Shown: one piece after another, positions 34,345-42,251 of the stretch
Numbering within the stretch: the first letter of the stretch is position 1
How the letters are laid out: every line of letters starts with the position of its first letter
Assembly (NCBI GenBank): GCA_030428905.1
Contig: JAUIED010000012.1
Span: forward strand, 1 to 50,932
Length of the DNA: 50,932 nt
DNA from: Gammaproteobacteria bacterium
GTDB lineage: Bacteria > Pseudomonadota > Gammaproteobacteria > Pseudomonadales > Azotimanducaceae
Direction of reading: 5' to 3'
Notes under the pieces: model-generated
What the model was told of the DNA's origin: nothing
Seen by the model: the letters and a program-made list of their open reading frames with translations, nothing else
The model's database searches: none
Translations under genes and position numbers: made by a program

Positions 34345-35214
34345 TCAGGCGCTCTTCTGCTCTGCGTCGATCAGACGGATCAGACATTCCTGGGCCGCGG
34401 TGGCAACGAGGTTGCCAGCGCGGTCGAAGAACTGACCCTTCACGTAACCCCGCGAGCCGCCTGCGTGCGGTGAGCTTTTAGCGAACAGCAACCACTCGTC
34501 TGCCCGCACGGGCCTGTGGTACCACAGCGCGTGGTCCAGGCTCGCGCCGTAAATCTGCTCACGGATGCGGCGTCCGCCATGCGGCAGCATGGAGGTGCTC
34601 ATGAAGTCGAGATCTGACATGTAAGCGAGCAGTGCCTGATGCAGGCCTGGTGTATCCGGCAGCGGCTCCACGGCCTTAAGCCAGGTGTGCTTGAACGGCG
34701 GGTGCGGATCCTCGTTTGCCATCAGCAGGTTTTCCACCTGGCGCGAATCGATGGCCTCGAAACGAAACATGTAGCGCTCTACCTCCGGGCGCTCGCGGGC
34801 GATCTCCCGATACAGGTCCAGATCGCTGCGCAGGCACTCGGGCGGCAGCACGTTCGGCATGGGGGCGGCGTGCGCCAGACTCGATTCCTGGCGATGCCAG
34901 CTGCTCGACAGGTTGAAGATGGCGCGCCCGTGTTGAATGGCCACGACTCGCCTGGTGGAGAACGAGCGACCGTCGCGGATACGGTCAACCTCATACAGAA
35001 TCGGTGTCTTCCAGTCGCCGGCGCGCAGGAAGTAGGCGTGGATGGAGTGCAGGTTGTGCTCGGGCTGCACGGTGCGCGTGGCGGCGGCGATGGCCTGGGC
35101 CAGCACCTGCCCGCCGAAGACGTGCTCGGTGGGGTGGTTCTGGCCGCGGTAGAGATTCTCTTCGATGCGTTCTACATCGAGGAGCTCGAGGATGTCTTTG
35201 AGTACCTGATTCAT
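34345..35214 (-). CDS. tesB: Acyl-CoA thioesterase II
   Basis: 289-aa double-hotdog thioesterase that hydrolyses medium- and long-chain acyl-CoA to free acid and CoA. The N-terminal LYRGQNHPTEHVFGGQVLAQA, HSIHAYFLRAGDW, the DGRSFSTRRVVAIQHG segment and the C-terminal SLDHALWYHRPVRADEWLLF segment are those of TesB, and the length is typical. It is divergent from the cupin gene across about 70 bp. Confidence 0.93.
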   Translation of the reverse strand: MNQVLKDILELLDVERIEENLYRGQNHPTEHVFGGQVLAQAIAAATRTVQPEHNLHSIHAYFLRAGDWKTPILYEVDRIRDGRSFSTRRVVAIQHGRAIFNLSSSWHRQESSLAHAAPMPNVLPPECLRSDLDLYREIARERPEVERYMFRFEAIDSRQVENLLMANEDPHPPFKHTWLKAVEPLPDTPGLHQALLAYMSDLDFMSTSMLPHGGRRIREQIYGASLDHALWYHRPVRADEWLLFAKSSPHAGGSRGYVKGQFFDRAGNLVATAAQECLIRLIDAEQKSA

Positions 35215-35284
35215 GCGCGCATTCTAGACACCGGCATGGGCCGCCGCTATGTTGGCGTCGTTCGCAACGCTTGAGCAACAGACC

Positions 35285-35653
35285 ATGCGCATCGTCAGGG
35301 TGTACACCGGCGACGACGGCGAAAGCCATTTTGAGGATATCGATGTGCCGCTCGAGGACTTCGGTGCGTCTGGCCGCATGTCAGAGCTGTGGCGCGGCAA
35401 AGGCGTCATCTTTCGTGAGGTGTCCGGCGATTATGCGCTCGACTATCACACCGCCCCTCGGCGTCAGCTCGTGGTCAATCTGACTGGCTCGGTCGATGTG
35501 GAGGTTGGCGATGGCACGGTTCGCAGGGTCGGCCCCGGCGACATTCTGCTGGCCGAAGACACCAGCGGCCGCGGCCATATTTCCCGTGCGGTGGATGGCG
35601 CGCCCCGCACCTGTTTGTTCATTCCGCTCGAGGAGAATCACCATGACGTTTGA
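35285..35653 (+). CDS. Small cupin-domain protein
   Basis: 122-aa single-domain cupin. The barrel shows YALDYHTAPRRQLVVNLTGSVDVEVGDG-type strands and RRVGPGDILLAEDTSGRGH. The metal-binding histidines are only partly conserved, so binding or catalysis is uncertain. The ATG at 35285 is chosen; an in-frame ATG 36 nt upstream lacks support. The 3' end overlaps the glyoxalase II gene by 11 nt, so the two are co-translated. Confidence 0.75.
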   Translation: MRIVRVYTGDDGESHFEDIDVPLEDFGASGRMSELWRGKGVIFREVSGDYALDYHTAPRRQLVVNLTGSVDVEVGDGTVRRVGPGDILLAEDTSGRGHISRAVDGAPRTCLFIPLEENHHDV

Positions 35654-36410
35654 GGTCCACCAGTTTCCCTGCCTCAGCGACAACTACGGCTACCTGGTGC
35701 ACGACGCGGCAACTGGTGCTACCGCTTCTATCGATACCCCGGAGGCGGATGCCATCAACGCGGCGCTTGAGGCCAGGGGCTGGCGTCTGACGCACATTCT
35801 CAACACACATCATCATTTCGATCACGCGGGCGGCAATGAAGCGCTCAAGGCCCGCTGGGGCTGCACCATCATCGGTGCGGCCAACGATGCGCAGCGCATC
35901 CCAGGCATCGACCAGCGGGTTGCCGATGGTGATGTCGTGCAGGTGGGCAATTTGCAGGCACGGGTGCTTGAGGTGCCCGGCCATACCAGTGGGCACATCG
36001 CCTACTACTTCGCGGAGCAAGGTGCTGCGTTCGTGGGCGACACCCTTTTTGCGCTGGGCTGCGGACGGCTGTTCGAGGGCTCGCCGCAGCAGATGTGGAC
36101 CAGCCTGCAGGCACTGATGCGCCTGCCGGACGAAACGCTCGTTTATTGTGCACACGAATACACGCAGTCCAACGCGGCATTTGCACTCAGCGTTGAGCCG
36201 CGCAATGACGCGCTTGTGGCGCGGGCGGCGGAGATCGAGGCGCTGCGAGCACAGGGCCGACCGACGGTACCCTCGACGCTGGCTCTCGAGAAGGCAACCA
36301 ACCCGTTCCTGCGTCCGGACAGCCTTGAGATCCAGCGCAACACCCGCCTAGAAGGTGCGCCGCTGGTGGATGTGTTTGCCGAGACCCGGCGCCTGAAGGA
36401 CCATTTCTGA
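35643..36410 (+). CDS. gloB: Hydroxyacylglutathione hydrolase (glyoxalase II)
   Basis: 255-aa metallo-beta-lactamase-fold enzyme that hydrolyses S-lactoylglutathione to lactate and glutathione. The binuclear metal motif is THHHFDH (residues 55-61). The second-shell motifs are GHTSGHIAYY and GDTLFALGCGRLFEG, and the C-terminal domain with NPFLR is the glutathione-binding part. It overlaps the cupin gene by 11 nt. Eight bases after its stop begins the 265-bp foldback element. Confidence 0.94.
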   Translation: MTFEVHQFPCLSDNYGYLVHDAATGATASIDTPEADAINAALEARGWRLTHILNTHHHFDHAGGNEALKARWGCTIIGAANDAQRIPGIDQRVADGDVVQVGNLQARVLEVPGHTSGHIAYYFAEQGAAFVGDTLFALGCGRLFEGSPQQMWTSLQALMRLPDETLVYCAHEYTQSNAAFALSVEPRNDALVARAAEIEALRAQGRPTVPSTLALEKATNPFLRPDSLEIQRNTRLEGAPLVDVFAETRRLKDHF

Positions 36411-36417
36411 GCGGCTA

Positions 36418-36682
36418 TAGTGACCCGTCACATTAATTCGTCGAACTATGACGCGTGCCACGGCGTCACTGGCTAGGCGCGTCTCGCAGGGCATGGTGGT
36501 GCCATGTCCAAGAGGCGCAACAACGCCAGGGGCGCCGTGGCACGCGCCCTCCGGGTGGCCCAAAATCGCCAATAGCTGTGTTGCACCCCTTGGAAAGGTC
36601 CCGACCTGTCCGGCGGAATGCGCCTTGCTATTGACGATTTTGGGCTCATCATAGAGCAACGAATTAATGCGACGGGTCACTA
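36418..36682. mobile_element. 265-bp foldback MITE-like element
   Basis: Non-coding element with 24-bp terminal inverted repeats (36418-36441 and 36659-36682; left tip TAGTGACCCGTCACATTAAT, one mismatch) flanked by or ending in TA, as for elements with TA target duplication. Inside are two further inverted repeats: perfect 13-bp arms at 36453-36465 and 36533-36545, with a nested CATGG/CCATG hairpin at 36492-36506, and 18-bp arms with one mismatch at 36559-36576 and 36627-36644. As a single strand it would fold into a three-armed junction. No transposase is encoded. The right repeat contains the rarD start codon. Confidence 0.8.
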
Positions 36683-37572
36683 GCGAGGGGCGTGCCGGGC
36701 TCCTCAGCGCGTTCGCGGCATACGGCTTCTGGGGCGTGGCGCCCGTGTACTTTTTCTGGGTGGACTTCGCCTCGCCGCCGGAAGTGCTGGCCTACCGCAT
36801 CGTCTTTTCCGTGCTGCTCCTGGTGCCGGGAGTGCTGCTGCTGAGTCACGGTGAGGAGCTGCGGGGGTTGAGCGGCAGGCAATTCCTCCTGCTCGCTGCC
36901 AGCGCCACATTGCTTTGTATCAATTGGCTTGTTTTCGTGTGGGCGCTGTTCAACGAGCGCATGGTGGAGGCCAGCCTCGGCTACTACATCAATCCACTGA
37001 TGACGGTGTTTCTGGGTGTGGTTTTTCTGGCGGAGCGTCCTCGTAGAGGGCAGTGGTTCGCGATTGCCGTGGCCGCAGCTGGCATCGTCTATGAGGTGAT
37101 CGCACTCGGCACGTTGCCACTGGCCGGGCTGACGCTGGCGGTCACATTCGCGCTCTATGGTCTGGTACGCCGGACCGTGGGTGTCTCGTCGTTCGTTGGC
37201 CTCTCCGTAGAGACGTTGCTGATGTTGCCATTGGCTGGCGGCTACCTGTTCTGGCTGACCTTTGGTGCACCTGCGGTCCAGCGTGAGGTGGAAGCGGTTG
37301 CTCTGCTTGCACTTGGCGGGGTGGTTACCATCTTCCCGCTGCTGTGCTTTGCCTACGCGGCGATGCGTGTGCCATTCACGGTGCTTGGCTTCGTACAGTA
37401 CCTGGCGCCGAGCATGACGTTGCTGCTGGCGGTGCTGGTTTACGATCAGGGGGTACCGGATGAGCGCTGGGTGACGTTTACGTTCATCTGGCTGGCGATT
37501 GCCATCTTCTCGGGTGAAGGGTTGTATCATGGTGTTCGCAACCGACAGCGGAAGGTACATGCAGCAGGCTGA
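36667..37572 (+). CDS. rarD: RarD-like EamA family transporter
   Basis: 301-aa inner-membrane protein with about ten helices. The opening GLLSAFAAYGFWGVAPVYF and the LAYRIVFSVLLL, LGYYINPLMTVFLGVVFLAE and VPFTVLGFVQYLAPSMTLLL segments match RarD. The substrate is unknown. The ATG and the codons for MRRVT lie inside the right terminal repeat of the foldback element. This gives an N-terminal length like that of other RarD proteins, and no other start fits. No good ribosome-binding site is visible. The 3' end overlaps the next gene. Confidence 0.86.
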   Translation: MRRVTSEGRAGLLSAFAAYGFWGVAPVYFFWVDFASPPEVLAYRIVFSVLLLVPGVLLLSHGEELRGLSGRQFLLLAASATLLCINWLVFVWALFNERMVEASLGYYINPLMTVFLGVVFLAERPRRGQWFAIAVAAAGIVYEVIALGTLPLAGLTLAVTFALYGLVRRTVGVSSFVGLSVETLLMLPLAGGYLFWLTFGAPAVQREVEAVALLALGGVVTIFPLLCFAYAAMRVPFTVLGFVQYLAPSMTLLLAVLVYDQGVPDERWVTFTFIWLAIAIFSGEGLYHGVRNRQRKVHAAG

Positions 37573-38359
37573 CGACTTTCAGGCGGAGAGCGCCGCACTC
37601 CACGAGATTCTGCGGCAGCTGAGTGATGCAGATTTCGAGCGCGTCACCGCTTTCAAAGGCTGGACCATCAGCGATGTGCTGGCGCACCTGAGTTTGTGGA
37701 ACCATGCCGCAGTGTGGTCGCTGACAGAGCCCAAGACCCTGCGCGACATGTTTGCCGGCACCGCTGAAGTCATTCGTCGCGATGGCAGCATGCGGCGTTT
37801 CGAGGCGGACTGGCACGATGGCGCGCGCGGTGCAGCGCTGTGTGCGCGTTGGTGGGACTCCTGCGGGCTTGTACGCGAAGCGTTTGCGGCGGCAGACCCG
37901 GCACAGCGGGTTCCGTGGGCGGGGCCCGACATGAGCGCCCGTTCCTCTGTAAGCGCACGCCTCATGGAAACCTGGGCGCATGGGCAGGAGGTGTACGACG
38001 AGCTTGGTGTCGTGCGGCAGAATACAGACCGCATCCGCAACATCGTCGTGCTGGGTGTGAACACGTACGGCTGGACGTATGCCAACCGTCGCGCCGAGGC
38101 ACCGCAACCGAAACCCTACGTGGAGCTGACCGCACCCTCTGGCGCACGTTGGGCGTTCAATGAACCATCATCGGATGACTATGTGCGCGGATCGGCCGAA
38201 GCTTTCTGCCAGGTGGTCACACAAGTGCGTAACGTTGCGGATACCGATCTCGAAGTGAACGGCGTCAACGCGTGCGACTGGATGAGTAAGGCGCAGTGCT
38301 TTGCCGGGCCGCCCAATGATCCGCCGCCGCCGGGTAGCCGGGTCACCCGCTCAGATTAG
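37559..38359 (+). CDS. DinB/TIGR03084-like putative metal-dependent protein
   Basis: 266-aa protein with a DinB-like four-helix bundle. The ALHEILRQLSDADFERVTAFKGWTISDVLAHL-type start, LWNHAA, and ARLMETWAHGQEVYD carry histidines that would bind one metal. This is the layout of the TIGR03084 family, related to mycothiol-dependent enzymes. The C terminus (APSGARWAFNEP...SAEAFCQVVTQ) resembles the family's second domain. The ATG at 37559 has GGAAGG just upstream; an ATG at 37529 with GAAGGG is an alternative. It overlaps rarD by 14 nt. Function is unknown. Confidence 0.72.
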   Translation: MQQADDFQAESAALHEILRQLSDADFERVTAFKGWTISDVLAHLSLWNHAAVWSLTEPKTLRDMFAGTAEVIRRDGSMRRFEADWHDGARGAALCARWWDSCGLVREAFAAADPAQRVPWAGPDMSARSSVSARLMETWAHGQEVYDELGVVRQNTDRIRNIVVLGVNTYGWTYANRRAEAPQPKPYVELTAPSGARWAFNEPSSDDYVRGSAEAFCQVVTQVRNVADTDLEVNGVNACDWMSKAQCFAGPPNDPPPPGSRVTRSD

Positions 38360-38815
38360 CGCTTGCGCGGTGAGCGCGTTGCGCAGGTTGTTATTGGCTG
38401 CGGCAAGTCGATCGGACAGCTTGCGCGCCAGGCCCATCATGACGATGTAGCCTAAGTCCTTGTGCTCCCGGAACACCCGCTCGAGCGACGCCGCCTGCCA
38501 TTGCAGCGCATGCACGTCGTCCCGCGCGCGGACGCTGGCGGACCGTCTCCTCTCGCCGAGCAGCGCACGCTCGCCAATGAGCTCGCCAGCGCCGATGACG
38601 GCGATGACCTCCATGTTCTCTTCCCGTCCCACCTGCGAGACCAGCACCTCCGTGCGGCCGGCGAGGATGAACAACACCGCATCGCTCTCGCCGGATTGCT
38701 GTAGCACCCAGTCGCCGCGGCTGAACGCACGCACTTTGGCTTCGGCCATCAGCAGCTCGATCTGCTCGTCGCTGAGGCCGCGAAAAAACTCGGAATTCTG
38801 GATTGCGGGGTGCAC
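38351..38815 (-). CDS. Cyclic nucleotide-binding domain protein
   Basis: 154-aa protein that is almost entirely one cNMP-binding domain: the first helix, the beta roll (VLFILAGRTEVLV) and the phosphate-binding cassette GELIGERALLGERRRSASVRA with its Glu and Arg. There is no DNA-binding helix-turn-helix and no enzyme domain, so it would act through a partner. The last 9 bp overlap the convergent DinB-like gene. Confidence 0.85.
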   Translation of the reverse strand: MHPAIQNSEFFRGLSDEQIELLMAEAKVRAFSRGDWVLQQSGESDAVLFILAGRTEVLVSQVGREENMEVIAVIGAGELIGERALLGERRRSASVRARDDVHALQWQAASLERVFREHKDLGYIVMMGLARKLSDRLAAANNNLRNALTAQALI

Positions 38816-38857
38816 GTTCAGGCTCCCTCGGCAGGATGGAACAGCAAGTAACTACCC

Positions 38858-39793
38858 TTAGAACTGCGCGCCGCCGGCGATTTCATCCGCACGCTGCATG
38901 GCTTGCTGCAGGGATTTGAGAGAGCGCAGGAATGGGTTGTACTTATCGTACGGCGGCGGCAGATCGGCAATTGCCTGCTGCGCCAGTGTCCGGTTCTCGT
39001 AGATACCGAGTATGAGGATGTAGAACAATCGGTCGCCGCTGGCTACGCGGGCCGCCGAAAGGCCGCGCAACTTGTGTTCAGCTGCGTATTCCTCCAGAAA
39101 CTCTTTGCTCGACACGGCCATGAGCTGTGCAACCCAGAAGCTGCCGGGAAGCTCGAGAAGTGACATGGGACGGTCGGGTACGTACGCCAGCCGCTGGTAG
39201 TCGGGCCGTGTGTCGGCATCGCTGGACTGCACCGGATCGTAGTCTGGCGCGGGCGCGGGTACCGGCTCGCGTGCGGCCGGTGACGGTTCTCTTACCGCGG
39301 CCAGTTGCTCCTCGGCCGGTGCCGCGTAAGCTTCTGCTACCTCTTCCGCTACCGGCGCTACTATGTCTGCTGTTTCTGCTTCGATGGGCGGGCTCGAAAC
39401 CGGTACTGGTTCAGAAAGTGGTTCGGGCTCATAGCGCGCTGCTTCTTCTGCCTGACGAGCCTCTGCTGCCAGGCGAGCTTCTTCTGCCAGACGAGCTTCT
39501 TCTGCCAGACGAGCTTCTTCAGCCGCGAAAACTTCGCGTTCGTACGCTGCGTCGGCGGACGCTTCGTTTGCGGTTTCGTTTGCCGCTTCGTTTGCAGTAT
39601 CGATCGAGCCCGCGACCGCCTGCCCCTGTCGCTTGCACGACCAGCGGCCGTCTTCCGCAGATCGCTCGCAGAACCAGTCGCCGTTCTGGGTGGATTCCGC
39701 AGCGTGTACGGCCAGCGGCAGGGTGGAGAGGGTCAGCGCTGTAACGAGCGCTATGATTCGTTGTCTACGGAAACCGGGGGCGGGGGCAGTCAT
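38858..39793 (-). CDS. Exported protein with charged repeat region and SPOR-like domain
   Basis: 311-aa protein. A signal peptide (LVTALTLSTLPLAVHA) is followed by a short GDWFCERSAEDGRWSCKRQG domain with two cysteines, a low-complexity ANEAANETANEA segment and an EEARLAEEARLAEEARLA helix. A proline-rich linker follows, then a C-terminal SPOR-like domain (SFWVAQLMAVSSKEFLEEYA...LFYILILGIYENRTLAQQAI). SPOR domains bind denuded peptidoglycan at the division septum, so a DamX-like role is possible. A TTGACA promoter lies immediately upstream. Confidence 0.75.
   Translation of the reverse strand: MTAPAPGFRRQRIIALVTALTLSTLPLAVHAAESTQNGDWFCERSAEDGRWSCKRQGQAVAGSIDTANEAANETANEASADAAYEREVFAAEEARLAEEARLAEEARLAAEARQAEEAARYEPEPLSEPVPVSSPPIEAETADIVAPVAEEVAEAYAAPAEEQLAAVREPSPAAREPVPAPAPDYDPVQSSDADTRPDYQRLAYVPDRPMSLLELPGSFWVAQLMAVSSKEFLEEYAAEHKLRGLSAARVASGDRLFYILILGIYENRTLAQQAIADLPPPYDKYNPFLRSLKSLQQAMQRADEIAGGAQF
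39454..39525. repeat. Four 18-bp tandem repeats within the SPOR-protein gene
   Basis: Units of the form GACGAGCTTCTTCTGCCA begin at 39454, 39472, 39490 and 39508; units two and three differ at one base. A degenerate unit precedes at 39436. They encode the repeated (A)EEARL helix. A separate set of three 12-bp units (GCTTCGTTTGCG type) lies at 39561-39596 and encodes ANEA/ANET. Confidence 0.8.
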
Positions 39794-39801
39794 GGCCGGC
39801 T

Positions 39802-39830
39802 ACTTTGCACTGTGGCCGTACGGGTGTCAA
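39802..39830 (-). promoter_or_regulatory. Putative promoter of the SPOR-protein gene
   Basis: On the minus strand an exact TTGACA is followed after 17 nt by CAAAGT (3 of 6). Transcription would start within a few bases of the ATG at 39793, so the message would have almost no leader. The rest of the region up to 40018 shows nothing else I can name. Confidence 0.4.
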
Positions 39831-40018
39831 AGGCCGTAGAAGTTGATTTGCTTGTCAAACTGGTGTCCTTCCGGCGCCGTTGCAGGGGTGCAGCGGATTG
39901 GTCATGATGCGGTCACCTTGCAGGCCCAGACTGACAGTTGCGTCGGTCCATATGACGCGGCTGACGGGTATCTGCGTGGCTCTGTCTAACGAACGTAGGA
40001 TGGCGGAGGAACGGTGAT

Positions 40019-40609
40019 ATGACGGCGACGCTCGATGCATTTGCCAGGGCGCCGAAGATCTTGCGGCTCAATCTGGCCGGGCGACCCTTGGAGTGGGTAA
40101 CCTGGCAGGAGGCAGTTTGCCTGTATGCCCGCGACATCGTGCAGTGGACCCTCGGTGCGCCGGTGCTGCGTATCCGTGGTGGTCACAGTCGCCTGGACGG
40201 TTCACCCTCTGCGGTGGACATTCACGCCATCATCGCCTGTCAGGGCCGGGTGGTGGAGCCTGCTCGAAATATCCCGCCGCTCACCAACCAGGCGTTGTTC
40301 GTGCGCGACGGCAATACCTGCCTGTATTGCGGCCATCACCATCGGGATGGGGAGCTCACCCGCGATCATGTGGTGCCTACCAGCCGCGGCGGCTGTGATG
40401 ATTGGGACAATGTGGTGGCTGCCTGCCGGCGCTGCAACCACCAGAAGGGTAACAGGCTGCTTGAGGAGTGTGGCTTCGAGCTGCTGGCGCTACCCTACAC
40501 GCCGAACCTGTCGGAGTACCTGGCGCTGACCAATACCGGCCGCATCCTCGGCGATCAGATGGACTTCCTGAAGAAGACCTTCAGCGCCAATAGTCGCCTG
40601 CGGCACTAG
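40019..40609 (+). CDS. HNH endonuclease domain protein
   Basis: 196-aa protein with a C-terminal HNH fold. NTCLYCGHHH, ELTRDHVVPTSRGG, DDWDNVVAACRRCNHQKGNRL carry the two CxxC zinc pairs and the catalytic His (RDHVVP), with Asn in the NVVAAC strand. Stand-alone HNH proteins of this length are common chromosomal genes of unknown role, so it need not be a mobile or restriction enzyme. GGAGGA precedes the ATG. Its TAG stop is part of a 20-bp palindrome that repeats the tip of the foldback element. Confidence 0.9.
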   Translation: MTATLDAFARAPKILRLNLAGRPLEWVTWQEAVCLYARDIVQWTLGAPVLRIRGGHSRLDGSPSAVDIHAIIACQGRVVEPARNIPPLTNQALFVRDGNTCLYCGHHHRDGELTRDHVVPTSRGGCDDWDNVVAACRRCNHQKGNRLLEECGFELLALPYTPNLSEYLALTNTGRILGDQMDFLKKTFSANSRLRH

Positions 40610-40624
40610 TGACCCGTCACTAGT
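40605..40624. repeat. Palindromic trace of the foldback element tip
   Basis: ACTAGTGACCCGTCACTAGT is a 9-bp inverted repeat around CC. The 14 bases TAGTGACCCGTCAC are identical to the left tip of the 265-bp element at 36418. The stop codon of the HNH gene is the TAG in this sequence. It could be an excision scar, a solo end or an insertion target. Confidence 0.6.
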
Positions 40625-40627
40625 TCT

Positions 40628-42169
40628 TTAGAGAGCCATCTCCTCGCCGCGCACCCACATGGCGTGAAAGCCGATGTTGAATCGGCGCGGCATGCGCACG
40701 GTGGCGACGGGCCCCTTGCTGATATCCCGCGCATCGAAAATCAGACAGCGAGATACCCAATCGTTGCCATCGTGTACGTAGGTCACCAGGTATCCGTCGT
40801 CTTCCCTCATGTCGGCGGTAGCGCCCCGGCGCGGCGCGAAGTGGGTCTCGCTGCCCGAGCAGCGCGCACCGTAGTCGTAACGCTGCAAGCTGCCGTCGCT
40901 GGTGTCGTACTTGATCAGCGCATCAAACGTCTGGCAACGGCCGGTGATGCTGCCGTCGTCTGCCGGCAACGGCAGATATTGCAGGTAGCCGTAGCGGCTC
41001 GGGCGGCCGAGGAAGAGCCGGTTGATGGTGGGAAATTCGGTATTCAGATCGTCGAGCTGCCGTTCGCGCGTCTTGCCGGTTGCGAGGTCGAAGCGCCACT
41101 GGTGCAGCACATGCACGCGGCGGCGCACGGCAAGCTGAGAGGTGAGCGGTGCTTCGCTCTTGTCTCGGCGACCGCCCGGGTTGGGCTGGCGGCAGCCGAC
41201 CATCACCACCTCGTTGCCTTCCTCCCAGGCGTTGACCACGTGCAGCAGGTAGCACGGCTCGGCTTCGAACCAGCGCACATCCCCGCCCCGGCGCGGCAGG
41301 ATGCCGAACCGCGCTGGCACATCCGGGTGGAAACGCACCACGCGGCGGTTGTGCTGCCGCAGGATATCGTCGTCCTGAAAGTACGGCAGATCGTGCAGGA
41401 TGGCGTAGTTGGTGGTCACACCCATGTCGTGCGGGGCGCGCGGGCCGGGCAGGTCGATGGGTTGGTCGAGCACCAGGTTGCCATCCGCGTCGGCAAGGCC
41501 GTAGCGCATGTAGGGTGCGGTGTCCTGATAGTGAAAGAACAGCAGTTCGCCCGTGTTTGGATCGACTTTGCTGTGCGCGGACAGGTTGTGGTCCAGCCGG
41601 CCGTCGAAGTTTTCCGCGCCCAGGGTCGCCAGGGTCCGTGGATCGATGCGGTAGGGCGTACCTGCCAGATACCATAGCGCCAGAAGGCGTCCGGCATAGA
41701 AGATGATGTCGGTGTTGGCGCTGTCCTTGATGGGAGAGTGCGGCAGGTCGGGGCGGAACGGCCCGGCCAGCCCCGGCCAGATGTTGTGCCCGGCCGCCAT
41801 TTCCTCCTGGAGCTCGAAGGTCTGCACCCAGCGCGAGTTGTAGGACGCCTTGCCGTCTTTGAATGTGATGGCGTTGAGCATGCCGTCGCCGTCGTAGTAG
41901 TGGTAGCGGGTGGCGGGTTTGAACCGTTGGCTGGGCCCATTGACCACGTACATGCCATACAGGTCCTCTGGAATGTTGCCCTGCTCCACCACCAGATCCG
42001 CTGCTTGCATCTCAGACGACACTGGTGCGAACAATCCGTGCAGGTAGGGATGGTCGACTTCCCAGATCCACTCCGGTGCGCCTGGCGGCGGCTTGCCGCC
42101 GGGCGAGAACGGCTCGACGTTGCGGAACGTGAGTGGCAGAGACTCAGCCAACTGTTCTGGTGTTTGCAT
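40628..42169 (-). CDS. Carotenoid oxygenase family protein
   Basis: 513-aa seven-bladed propeller oxygenase related to carotenoid and lignostilbene dioxygenases. The four iron-binding histidines are visible: His199 (NLSAHSKVD), His247 (RAPHDMGVT), His310 (YLLHVVNAW) and His502 (IGFHAMWV). The N-terminal GNIPEDLYGMYVVNGPSQRF is also typical. It would cleave a C=C bond of a carotenoid, apocarotenoid or stilbene. It is the last gene of the minus-strand run, 82 bp after the flavoprotein gene. Confidence 0.9.
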   Translation of the reverse strand: MQTPEQLAESLPLTFRNVEPFSPGGKPPPGAPEWIWEVDHPYLHGLFAPVSSEMQAADLVVEQGNIPEDLYGMYVVNGPSQRFKPATRYHYYDGDGMLNAITFKDGKASYNSRWVQTFELQEEMAAGHNIWPGLAGPFRPDLPHSPIKDSANTDIIFYAGRLLALWYLAGTPYRIDPRTLATLGAENFDGRLDHNLSAHSKVDPNTGELLFFHYQDTAPYMRYGLADADGNLVLDQPIDLPGPRAPHDMGVTTNYAILHDLPYFQDDDILRQHNRRVVRFHPDVPARFGILPRRGGDVRWFEAEPCYLLHVVNAWEEGNEVVMVGCRQPNPGGRRDKSEAPLTSQLAVRRRVHVLHQWRFDLATGKTRERQLDDLNTEFPTINRLFLGRPSRYGYLQYLPLPADDGSITGRCQTFDALIKYDTSDGSLQRYDYGARCSGSETHFAPRRGATADMREDDGYLVTYVHDGNDWVSRCLIFDARDISKGPVATVRMPRRFNIGFHAMWVRGEEMAL

Positions 42170-42251
42170 CTTTTACCTGGTGGTCCGCTGCGTGGGTTCA
42201 ACCCGACTGTATCATTTCCCGGCACCCGGGCGATGCGCGGCGCGCGGCCGC

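Noticed and set aside
36631-36636. TTGACG in the foldback element as a rarD promoter
   Set aside because: No reasonable -10 hexamer at the right distance.
36448-36654. 68-codon open frame inside the foldback element
   Set aside because: No family resemblance, no ribosome-binding site, and its sequence is dictated by the inverted repeats.
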